Shown in pieces: positions 1 to 6,074 of a DNA stretch of 6,495 nucleotides (the stretch's first letter is position 1; each line of letters opens with the position of its first letter). The translations under genes and the position numbers were made by a program. The stretch covers positions 1 through 6,495 of the forward strand of contig QJWF01000101.1 of NCBI GenBank assembly GCA_003235435.1. The letters run 5' to 3'. This DNA comes from Nitrosomonadales bacterium. GTDB lineage: Bacteria; Pseudomonadota; Gammaproteobacteria; Burkholderiales; Gallionellaceae. Below the pieces are notes generated by a model. It searched no databases, was not told where the DNA came from, and was given only the letters and a program-made list of their open reading frames with translations.

Positions 1-97
1 ACTAGCCATTCGACTAAGCCCGCAAGCGGGCAAGTCGCTGGTTATGTGCGGCTCCTTGCGCTTCATCCCGAGTAATGGATTTCCGGAGATGATTACA
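1..97. other. Left-edge non-coding or undetermined stretch with an imperfect stem-loop
   Basis: No gene can be supported here. The stretch holds an imperfect stem-loop at about 4-43, whose core GCCCGC (18-23) / GCGGGC (26-31) is flanked by CGACT (11-15) / AGTCG (33-37). No run of T follows on either strand, so it is not a classical intrinsic terminator, although it lies where transcription from the minus-strand tag gene would end. Two plus-strand frames are open from the window edge (ending at 75 and 106), and a minus-strand ATG at 64-66 opens a frame running off the edge. Any of these could be the end of a neighbouring gene, but none gives a recognisable protein. Confidence 0.4.
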
Positions 98-694
98 TTA
101 TTTTAATTCTTTATGCCTGAAGCAATCTGTCGTGTGGTCGTTGACCATGCCGGTCGCCTGCATGTGGGCATAGCAGATGGTGCTGCCGACGAACTTGAAA
201 CCGCGTTTCTTCAGTTCCCTGCTCATTGCATCCGATTCCGGCGTGCTTGCCGGAATATCGGCAATGCTGCGCCATCTGTTTTGCTTCGGTTCACCATCGA
301 CGAAGCGCCAGACGAAGGCATCGAAACTGCCGAACTCCTCCTGCACATCGAGAAACTTCCGGGCATTGGTTATTGCCGCAGCTACCTTTAACCGGTTGCG
401 CACGATCCCCGGGTTCTGTAGCAGCGACGCTATTTTACCCGCATCGTAGCGGGCAATGCGTGCAGGATCGAATCCGTCGAATGCGATGCGGTAATTTTCG
501 CGTTTGCGCAGGATGGTGATCCAGCTCAATCCGGCTTGTGCGCCTTCCAGGATCAGGAATTCGAACAACTGCCTGTCATCGTGCAGCGGTACTCCCCATT
601 CCCTGTCGTGATACACCCGGTACAACGCGTCATCGCCCGCCCACGCACAGCGTTTGATTTTGAGGGATGCTTTCGACATGCCGGCAGTGCTCAT
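98..694 (-). CDS. tag: DNA-3-methyladenine glycosylase I (Tag)
   Basis: Base-excision repair enzyme that removes 3-methyladenine from alkylated DNA, leaving an abasic site for AP endonuclease; cytoplasmic, monofunctional, helix-hairpin-helix superfamily. The 198 residues match the E. coli Tag layout throughout, with about 12 extra residues at the N-terminus. The zinc-snap ligands are all present: C16, H29, H187 and C191 (C4, H17, H175 and C179 in E. coli). The conserved lesion-pocket stretch is intact, with E50 and W58 (E38 and W46 in E. coli) in LEGAQAGLSWIT, followed by KRENYR. The C-terminal block GFKFVGSTICYAHMQATG is also typical. The ATG at 692-694 overlaps the stop of the upstream CoA-binding gene as ATGA, which suggests translational coupling; a second ATG at 677-679 would still leave the whole domain. 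Neither start has a clear Shine-Dalgarno. No frameshift or missing catalytic residue is seen. Confidence 0.96.
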   Translation of the reverse strand: MSTAGMSKASLKIKRCAWAGDDALYRVYHDREWGVPLHDDRQLFEFLILEGAQAGLSWITILRKRENYRIAFDGFDPARIARYDAGKIASLLQNPGIVRNRLKVAAAITNARKFLDVQEEFGSFDAFVWRFVDGEPKQNRWRSIADIPASTPESDAMSRELKKRGFKFVGSTICYAHMQATGMVNDHTTDCFRHKELK

Positions 695-1116
695 GACGGC
701 CGTGCACCAAGGCGCACCGCATCGCGCCAGATACAGCGGTCCATAATCACCGTTATCCCGGCTTCACGGGCGTGTTGCGCCGCCTCTTCATTTACAACGC
801 CCTCCTGAAGCCAGAGATTCCTGATGCCGAGCTTGACGCAGCTGTCCACTATGGCGGGAACATGCTGTGATGCGCGAAACACGTCCACGATATCCGGCTT
901 TTCGGGCAGGCTTTCCAGGTCTGGGTGCGCCTTTTCGCCCAGTACTTCGGCAACCATCGGGCGAACCGGCATGATTCGGTAGCCGAACCCCTGCATGCCT
1001 TGTGCGACCCTGTGGCTCGGACGCGCCGGATTGGGCGATAGACCCACCACGGCTATGCTGTGCACTCCGCGCAACAGACTGCTGATTTCATCGGCTGAGG
1101 GGTTGGCAAATTGCAT
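691..1116 (-). CDS. CoA-binding Rossmann-fold protein, YccU family
   Basis: Small cytoplasmic protein of the CoA_binding_2 family (E. coli YccU type), predicted to bind CoA or a related nucleotide; its cellular role is not known. The 141 residues fit the family's usual size of about 140. Visible features are the glycine-rich first turn IAVVGLSPNPARPSH (21-35), the second-strand motif PVRP (50-53), LGEKAHPDLESLP (59-71), DIVDVFR (75-81), LWLQEGVVNEEAA (101-113) and the closing VIMDRC (123-128). Most relatives have PVNP, so R52 is a mild departure. The reading frame stays open upstream to 1326, but that extension runs through the divergent promoter region and into the opposite gene. The ATG at 1114-1116 puts the Rossmann fold near the N-terminus as in relatives; a further in-frame ATG at 1153-1155 is less likely. 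It is the first gene of a two-gene minus-strand operon with tag. Confidence 0.9.
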   Translation of the reverse strand: MQFANPSADEISSLLRGVHSIAVVGLSPNPARPSHRVAQGMQGFGYRIMPVRPMVAEVLGEKAHPDLESLPEKPDIVDVFRASQHVPAIVDSCVKLGIRNLWLQEGVVNEEAAQHAREAGITVIMDRCIWRDAVRLGARPS

Positions 1117-1181
1117 GGCGAGTACATGAAATTGTGTGCGGCTATAATATACCATCGCTGCGCTTATCGAGAGGCCAAGCC
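1117..1181. promoter_or_regulatory. Divergent promoter region with a consensus -10 element
   Basis: This 65 bp gap separates the minus-strand CoA-binding gene from the plus-strand CBS/DUF294 gene. On the plus strand a perfect TATAAT lies at 1143-1148; transcription would begin near 1155, giving a leader of under 30 nt to the TTG at 1182. No good -35 hexamer stands at 16-18 bp spacing, so the promoter is either weak at -35 or helped by an activator. The same AT-rich island reads TATATT or TATTAT on the minus strand and might also serve the opposite gene, again without a convincing -35. The positions are sequence-based inferences. Confidence 0.5.
1169..1174 (+). promoter_or_regulatory. Ribosome binding site that decides the TTG start at 1182
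   Basis: GAGAGG lies 7 nt before the TTG at 1182-1184. The longest open frame begins at a GTG at 1134, but that codon lies upstream of the probable -10 box TATAAT (1143-1148), so it would not be in the transcript. The first in-frame ATG, at 1242, has no comparable site and would cut into the cNMP-binding-like domain. Together these favour the TTG start. Confidence 0.6.
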
Positions 1182-3083
1182 TTGAGTGCGATCCACGCAT
1201 CACAGTTATCGTTCTTTGCAGCCCATGCGCCTTTCGATCGCATGGAACACAAGCATCTGCTGTGGTTGCTGGAACATTTGCGCCTGTCATATTACGCAAA
1301 AGGCGAGGTGCTTGCCGAACCTGCACAGGGGAAGGTAGAGCGCTGTTTCATCATCAAACAGGGCATGGTGCAGGGCGCTCGTCAGGGCAGCGTGGAAGCC
1401 GCGGTGTTCGAGTTGCACGAGGGAGAGACCTTTCCGGTGGGTGCGCTGCTGGCAAAACGGGCGGTTACATCCGTGTACCGTGCCGCTGAAGATGTGTTCT
1501 GTTTCGAATTGAGCGCCGACGATTTCCACGCATTGCTCGAACTGTCGCTGGTGTTCAAGGATTTTTGCACGCGCCGCATCGCCGCGCTGTTCGACCAGTC
1601 GAACCAGGCGATTCAGGCCCAGTTCGCGCAGGCCGCCAGCGAGCAACAATCACTTTCCAGCCCGCTTTCCGAAGTAATTCGTTTTGCACCGGTGGCCTGT
1701 GCGCCAAGCACTCCTTTGCAGACGGCGCTCGGGATAATGCACGAAGCAAATGTGGGATCGATGGTGGTGGTAGACGCCTCGAGCAAACCGCTGGGGATCT
1801 TTACCTTGCACGATCTGCTGGCGCGCGTGGTGTTGCCCGGATTGTCGATTGAACGTCCCATCTCCGAGGTGATGAGCTCCGACCCGGTATCTTTGCCGCC
1901 GAACGCACCGGCTTACGAGGCAGCAATGGCTATGGCCCGCGCCGGTTTCCGTCATGTGCTGGTGACAGGCAGCGACGGCGTGCTTCAGGGGATATTATCG
2001 GAACGCGATCTGTTTTCGTTGCAACGTGTCGGGCTTCGCCAGATCAGCGGCGCACTTCGCCAAGCCGAGAATATTGAAGTGTTGGTGTCGCTGAGCAAGG
2101 ACATCCGCACGCTGATACACAACATGATGGCGCAGGGTGTTGCTGCGGAACAACTGACCTTGTTCATCTCGACGCTCAACGATCTGCTCGCCGAGCGGCT
2201 GATCGAGCTGGAATGCGCAGCATCGGGTCTGCTTGAGTCACCGCTGTGCCAGGACATTTGCTGGCTGGTGATGGGATCCGGCGGGCGCTATGAACAGACA
2301 CTGAACACCGATCAGGATAATGCACTACTGTTCACTGTGCCAAAAGGCATGACGGCGGATCAAGTGCGAGAACAGTTGCTGCCGGTCGCGTTGCGCGTCA
2401 ACCAGGCGCTGGCGCGCTGCGGATTCCCGTTATGCAAAGGCAACATCATGGCTTCCAATCCGAAATGGTGTCTGTCGATGGACGAATGGAAAGTGGTATT
2501 CAGCGATTGGGTGGATCAGGGCTCGTTGGAAGCCTTGATGCATTCCTCGATATTTTTCGACTTTCGTGCATTGGCGGGACAACACCGCCTGGCGGATGAA
2601 CTGCGCAACTGGTTGGCGAAGCTGGCGCGCTCCAATTCACGTTTCCTGCACCAGATGGCGGCCAACGCGCTGCGCAACCGCCCTCCGTTGGGGCTGGTGC
2701 GAGACTTCGTGCTGAATGAATCGAGCAGGCTCGACCTCAAGATCAACGGCCTGACACCGTTTGTGGATGCGGGGCGCATCTTCAGCCTAGCGACCGGAGT
2801 GATCCAGACCAGCACCATACAGCGCTTGCGCCGAAGTGCCGCGGATTCGAATATTCCTCCCCACGAGGTTGAAGCGTGGATCAATGCCTTCCTGTTCATC
2901 CAGATGTTGCGGCTGCGCCACCACTATGAGGCGATTGCGCAACAGCCGGGTGCCGGCGTGCAGTTGCTGGATAATCTGATCGAACCATCCATGCTGAACG
3001 ATCTTGACCGCCGAATCCTCAAGGAAGCGTTTCGCCAGGCGCGCAAGGTACAGGTCAAACTGGCCCTGGACTATCAACTTTGA
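1182..3083 (+). CDS. cNMP-binding-like / CBS-pair / DUF294 putative nucleotidyltransferase signalling protein
   Basis: Predicted cytoplasmic regulatory protein of 633 residues; no reaction is established for close relatives. Domains in order: a cNMP-binding-like beta-barrel (about 8-140); two CBS motifs (about 165-219 and 226-282), which as a pair usually bind adenine nucleotides; a DUF294 nucleotidyltransferase-like domain (about 290-425); and the C-terminal partner domain of that family, annotated as substrate-binding (about 464-614). The nucleotidyltransferase motif GSGGRYEQTLNTDQDNAL (365-382) keeps the GS pair and the D377-x-D379 metal ligands, so catalysis is plausible. The family resembles the uridylyltransferase part of GlnD. 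In the first domain the usual phosphate-binding cassette is altered: FPVGALL (84-90) stands in place of the FGE-type motif, and the usual Arg is not seen before TSVYRA. Cyclic nucleotide binding is therefore doubtful. The start is the TTG at 1182 with GAGAGG 7 nt upstream. The stop overlaps the next gene as TTGA, implying co-expression. Confidence 0.88.
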   Translation: MSAIHASQLSFFAAHAPFDRMEHKHLLWLLEHLRLSYYAKGEVLAEPAQGKVERCFIIKQGMVQGARQGSVEAAVFELHEGETFPVGALLAKRAVTSVYRAAEDVFCFELSADDFHALLELSLVFKDFCTRRIAALFDQSNQAIQAQFAQAASEQQSLSSPLSEVIRFAPVACAPSTPLQTALGIMHEANVGSMVVVDASSKPLGIFTLHDLLARVVLPGLSIERPISEVMSSDPVSLPPNAPAYEAAMAMARAGFRHVLVTGSDGVLQGILSERDLFSLQRVGLRQISGALRQAENIEVLVSLSKDIRTLIHNMMAQGVAAEQLTLFISTLNDLLAERLIELECAASGLLESPLCQDICWLVMGSGGRYEQTLNTDQDNALLFTVPKGMTADQVREQLLPVALRVNQALARCGFPLCKGNIMASNPKWCLSMDEWKVVFSDWVDQGSLEALMHSSIFFDFRALAGQHRLADELRNWLAKLARSNSRFLHQMAANALRNRPPLGLVRDFVLNESSRLDLKINGLTPFVDAGRIFSLATGVIQTSTIQRLRRSAADSNIPPHEVEAWINAFLFIQMLRLRHHYEAIAQQPGAGVQLLDNLIEPSMLNDLDRRILKEAFRQARKVQVKLALDYQL

Positions 3084-3787
3084 AGGCATTGCTGCAACGC
3101 TGGCTGGCGCCCAGACCCCGCCTGGAACATCGGCAGGCTGAGCGCTTGTCGGCATGGCGTGGACTTCCGGATGCCGGGAAGAAATCGGGCTTCGAGAATT
3201 CGCGTTGCGTGGTGCTGGATGTCGAAACAACCGGCCTGAATCTGATGACCGACACACTCATTTCCATCGGAGCTGTCTCGGTCGTGAACGGCAGCATCGT
3301 GCTGGCCGACAGTTTCTATGTGGTATTGCAGCAGCGCGAGAGCAGCCGCAAGGAAAATATTCTTGTGCATGGCATTTCCGGCTCTGTCCAGCGCGAAGGA
3401 GAGGCGCCTGCCGATGCCCTGCTTTCGTTTTTGGAATATCTCGGCAAGGACCCGCTGGTCGCCTTCCATGTCAAATTTGACGAAACCATGATTCGGCGAG
3501 CCATGCGACAATACCTTGGCATTTCTTTCAATCGTCCCTGGTTGGACCTTGCCTATGTCATGCCGGCACTGTTTCCGGACCTGATGCATAGTCATCGCGG
3601 ACTTGACGACTGGTCAAGTTATTTCAGGATCAGCAACGAGGATCGTCATAATGCCGTGGCCGATGCGCTGGCAACGGCGCAATTGCTGCTGGTGGCTATC
3701 AGCATTGCGCGTCAAACGGGCAATTCCGGTTACGAGGGCCTGCGCAGCCTGGAGCGTACATTTCGATATGCCAGCGGCGAACGATGA
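3080..3787 (+). CDS. DnaQ-like DEDDh 3'-5' exonuclease
   Basis: Predicted 3'-5' exonuclease of the DnaQ/RNase T superfamily, 235 residues. Exo I is VVLDVETTGL with D47 and E49; Exo II is the region LVAFHVKFD with D134; Exo III is DRHNAVADA with H190 and D195. All four acidic metal ligands and the general-base His of the DEDDh class are therefore present. The Exo II block has FHVKFD where many relatives have HN before the phenylalanine, a small variation. About 42 residues, basic and helical in character, precede the catalytic fold. The protein is not obviously the replicative epsilon subunit: its neighbours are a signalling protein and a symporter, and no beta-clamp motif was identified by eye. 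The substrate (DNA, RNA or small nucleotide) is unknown. The TTG at 3080 overlaps the previous stop (TTGA) with no strong Shine-Dalgarno, which favours translational coupling. No clear terminator follows. Confidence 0.87.
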   Translation: MKALLQRWLAPRPRLEHRQAERLSAWRGLPDAGKKSGFENSRCVVLDVETTGLNLMTDTLISIGAVSVVNGSIVLADSFYVVLQQRESSRKENILVHGISGSVQREGEAPADALLSFLEYLGKDPLVAFHVKFDETMIRRAMRQYLGISFNRPWLDLAYVMPALFPDLMHSHRGLDDWSSYFRISNEDRHNAVADALATAQLLLVAISIARQTGNSGYEGLRSLERTFRYASGER

Positions 3788-3925
3788 AGCTTTAATTCCC
3801 ATCTGTATTTTAAGGTCTTTATTGGCCTACTTATTAATGCTTCTATACAATTCCACCATCTCAAGTTGAGCTGTCCGAGATATCAAGCTTCGATTCGATT
3901 GCAACAATAACAGAGGAGAATAGCT
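3788..3925 (+). promoter_or_regulatory. Symporter operon upstream region with candidate sigma-70 promoter
   Basis: This 138 bp gap holds no gene. It is clearly more AT-rich than the flanking coding sequence. The best promoter candidate is TTGGCC (3822-3827) with TATACA (3844-3849) at 16 bp spacing, or TACAAT (3846-3851) at 18 bp. Transcription would start near 3857, giving a leader of about 70 nt. A short palindrome CTCAAGTTGAG (3860-3870) lies just downstream of the likely start and might be an operator or a leader hairpin. I found no sigma-54 type -24/-12 element and no intrinsic terminator for the upstream exonuclease gene. Confidence 0.5.
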
Positions 3926-4177
3926 ATGGATAAAAGCGGCGAGGCCTATTGGAAGGCCACATTGGGTTTGGTATCCAAGATACTGCTGGTCTGGTTCCTG
4001 GTCTCTTTCGGCGCCGGAATCTTGTTTGCCGACTGGCTCAACAACATACACTTGGGAGGTTACCCGCTGGGCTTCTGGTTCGCCCAACAGGGATCCATGT
4101 ACATATTCGTGGCGTTGATCTTCATCTATGCCAAGAAAATGGGGGAGATCGATCGCAAATTCGACGTTCACGAATAA
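3926..4177 (+). CDS. Sodium:solute symporter small subunit (DUF4212 family)
   Basis: Small inner-membrane protein of 83 residues that accompanies an SSF-type symporter; it is thought to be an accessory subunit, but its exact task is not known. The family pattern is clear: an N-terminal YWKATLGLV (8-16), a first membrane helix (about 16-36), a conserved loop with GGYPLGFWFAQQGS (44-57), a second helix (about 57-71), and the end YAKKMGEIDRKFDV (68-81). This corresponds to the small-subunit family paired with the VC_2705-type large subunit, and is distinct from the DUF485 (YjcH) partner of classical ActP. The ATG has a strong site, AGGAG (3914-3918), 7 nt upstream. The large subunit begins 15 bp after the stop, so the two are almost certainly one transcript. 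Confidence 0.93.
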   Translation: MDKSGEAYWKATLGLVSKILLVWFLVSFGAGILFADWLNNIHLGGYPLGFWFAQQGSMYIFVALIFIYAKKMGEIDRKFDVHE

Positions 4178-4192
4178 TCTTGGGAGAATAAC

Positions 4193-6004
4193 ATGGATCT
4201 GCAAACAACTATCTATCTGGTAGTGGGGGCGACCTTCGCGCTCTACATCGGCATCGCGATCTGGTCGCGTGCCGGTTCCACCAGCGAGTTTTACGTTGCC
4301 GGCGGGGGTGTTAGCCCGCGTTTGAACGGCATGGCCACGGCGGCGGACTGGATGTCTGCCGCTTCCTTCATCTCCATGGCGGGCTTGATCTCCAACATGG
4401 GTTATGGCGGCGGCCTGTTCCTGATGGGATGGACCGGCGGATATGTGTTGTTGGCGACGTTGCTGGCACCGTATCTGCGCAAATTCGGCAAGTTTACCGT
4501 GCCGCAATTCATTGGCGATCGGTACTACTCGAAGTCCGCTGCGACGGTGGCCGTTCTCTGCTTGTTGGTGGCATCGCTGACCTACATCATCGGCCAGATG
4601 ACCGGCGTCGGAGTTGCGTTCTCGCGCTTCCTCGGTGTTTCCAAAGAGGTTGGGGTGTACGTCGGCATGGGCGTTGTGTTCACCTATGCGGTGTTCGGGG
4701 GCATGAAGGGCATCACTTACACACAGGTGGCACAGTACATCGTGCTGATCTTCGCCTACACCATACCGGCGATCTTCATCTCGATGCAACTGACCGGCAA
4801 CCCCATCCCTCAGCTTGGCTTGGGTTCCAGTTTGTCCGGGCAGGACATTTCGCTGCTGGCAAAACTTGATCAGGTGGTCACTGAACTCGGTTTTGGCCGG
4901 TACACGACCACCACAGCCGGAAGCACACTCAATATGTTCGTCTACACGTTTTCGCTGATGATCGGTACCGCGGGATTGCCGCACGTCATCATGAGGTTCT
5001 TTACCGTACCGACCGTGGCCGCTGCGCGTTCATCTGCCGGCTGGGCGCTGGTATTCATCGCGATCCTGTACACGACGGCTCCCGCCGTTGCTGCAATGGC
5101 AAAGACCAACCTGATCCGTACCATCACGCCGGGCGTGGTGTTGCAAAATGCCGATATCTACGGCAGTGACAGCGCGATCAAGTACGATGAACGTCCCGAC
5201 TGGATGAAGCGCTGGGAGAAGACCGGATTGCTGAAGTTCGAGGACAAGAACGGTGACGGCCGCATCCAGTATTACAATGACAAGACCAAAGACGAAGCTG
5301 TCAAGGCCAAAATCGATGCGGCGGGTTGGAAGGGCAACGAACTGACGGTGAATGCCGACATAATCGTGCTGGCGAACCCCGAGATCGCCTTATTGCCGGA
5401 CTGGGTGATCGCACTGGTGGCAGCCGGTGGTTTGGCTGCGGCGTTGTCGACTGCGGCGGGTTTGTTGCTGGCGATTTCCTCTGCCATTTCCCACGATCTG
5501 GTCAAGGGCGTATTCATCCCCGGTATCAGCGAGAAGGGTGAATTGATGGCAGGCAAGATCGCCATGGCGTGTTCGATCATCGTCGCCGGTTATCTGGGGC
5601 TGAATCCGCCCGGCTTCGCGGCGGGAACGGTGGCATTGGCCTTTGGTATTGCGGCCAGTTCGCTGTTCCCGGCCATCATGATGGGTATCTTCAGCAAGAA
5701 GATGAACAAGGAAGGCGCGATGGCCGGCATGTTGGCTGGCCTGGGGATCACGCTGTTCTATGTGTTCGCACACAAGGGAATATTCTTCATCAAGGGCACG
5801 GAATATCTGGACACGATCGGCGGCGCCAACAGCTTCTTCGGCATCACCCCGGAAGCCTTTGGCGGAGTGGGTGCGATGATCAACTTCTTCGTGGCCTTTG
5901 TCGTGGACAAACTTACCAAAGAGCCGCCCGAACACATCCAGCACCTGGTGGAACATGTTCGTACTCCGCGCGGATCCAAGGCGGTGGATGGCGCACACGT
6001 GTAA
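4193..6004 (+). CDS. Sodium:solute symporter large subunit (SSF family, VC_2705-like, related to ActP)
   Basis: Inner-membrane transporter of the solute:sodium symporter family, 603 residues with about 13 predicted membrane helices. The substrate is probably a small monocarboxylate such as acetate, inferred from similarity to ActP; it is not proven. Family marks include SEFYVAGGGVSPRLNGMATA (31-50) with ADWMSAASF, the signature region ending YAVFGGMKGITYTQ (165-178), and LAAALSTAAGLLLAISSA (414-431), where S419 and T420 correspond to the residues that help form the sodium site in this family. It is longer than E. coli ActP (549 residues), partly because of a hydrophilic segment of roughly 80-100 residues (about 303-402) between two helices. 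That segment contains DKNGDGRIQYYN (351-362), an EF-hand-like loop. GGAG (4183-4186) lies 6 nt before the ATG. A strong intrinsic terminator follows. No frameshift or missing block is seen. Confidence 0.93.
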   Translation: MDLQTTIYLVVGATFALYIGIAIWSRAGSTSEFYVAGGGVSPRLNGMATAADWMSAASFISMAGLISNMGYGGGLFLMGWTGGYVLLATLLAPYLRKFGKFTVPQFIGDRYYSKSAATVAVLCLLVASLTYIIGQMTGVGVAFSRFLGVSKEVGVYVGMGVVFTYAVFGGMKGITYTQVAQYIVLIFAYTIPAIFISMQLTGNPIPQLGLGSSLSGQDISLLAKLDQVVTELGFGRYTTTTAGSTLNMFVYTFSLMIGTAGLPHVIMRFFTVPTVAAARSSAGWALVFIAILYTTAPAVAAMAKTNLIRTITPGVVLQNADIYGSDSAIKYDERPDWMKRWEKTGLLKFEDKNGDGRIQYYNDKTKDEAVKAKIDAAGWKGNELTVNADIIVLANPEIALLPDWVIALVAAGGLAAALSTAAGLLLAISSAISHDLVKGVFIPGISEKGELMAGKIAMACSIIVAGYLGLNPPGFAAGTVALAFGIAASSLFPAIMMGIFSKKMNKEGAMAGMLAGLGITLFYVFAHKGIFFIKGTEYLDTIGGANSFFGITPEAFGGVGAMINFFVAFVVDKLTKEPPEHIQHLVEHVRTPRGSKAVDGAHV

Positions 6005-6034
6005 TTTAAGCAGTATCAACCGCGTGTAACATTG

Positions 6035-6062
6035 ACCCCGCCGTGTTCCGGCGGGGTTTTTT
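6035..6062 (+). terminator. Intrinsic terminator after the symporter operon
   Basis: A perfect 9 bp stem, ACCCCGCCG (6035-6043) with CGGCGGGGT (6049-6057), closes a 5-nt loop TGTTC and runs into six T residues (6057-6062). It begins 30 bp after the symporter stop. The T-run is followed within a few bases by the ribosome binding site of the next gene, so the next gene is either expressed by read-through or has a promoter inside the upstream coding region. Confidence 0.94.
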
Positions 6063-6065
6063 CTT

Positions 6066-6069
6066 GGAG
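6066..6069 (+). promoter_or_regulatory. Ribosome binding site choosing between two adjacent ATG codons
   Basis: GGAG is followed by two consecutive in-frame ATG codons at 6072 and 6075. Spacing to the first is only 2 nt, against 5 nt to the second, so 6075 is the more likely start. The site lies 4 nt after the terminator T-run. Confidence 0.6.
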
Positions 6070-6074
6070 AGATG

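Noticed and set aside
1..47. Integron attC site
   Set aside because: The bulged stem and GTTATGT (41-47) recall an attC, but the sequence departs from GTTRRRY and the opposite end lacks the matching RYYYAAC. No integrase or cassette array is visible.
1..66. Minus-strand gene starting at the ATG 64-66 downstream of tag
   Set aside because: Only 22 residues are visible before the edge, with no Shine-Dalgarno and with the stem-loop inside the frame.
1..75. C-terminal end of a plus-strand gene stopping at 73-75
   Set aside because: The frame is open from the window edge, but only 24 residues are seen, they match no family I recognise, and another frame is open as well.
1103..1148. TTGGCA (1103-1108) as the -35 partner of TATAAT (1143-1148)
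   Set aside because: The spacing is 34 bp, about twice what sigma-70 allows.
1117..1326. Longer N-terminus for the CoA-binding protein
   Set aside because: The open frame extends, but it runs through the divergent promoter region and into the opposite coding gene. Relatives begin close to the Rossmann fold.
3080..3787. DNA polymerase III epsilon subunit (dnaQ itself)
   Set aside because: The catalytic motifs fit the superfamily, but the N-terminal extension, the altered Exo II block and the genomic context do not suggest the replicative subunit.
3827..4984. 385-residue open frame on the minus strand opposite the symporter genes
   Set aside because: It lies antisense to two clearly conserved membrane proteins, has a composition rich in His, Gln and Arg typical of a shadow frame, and shows no recognisable domain.
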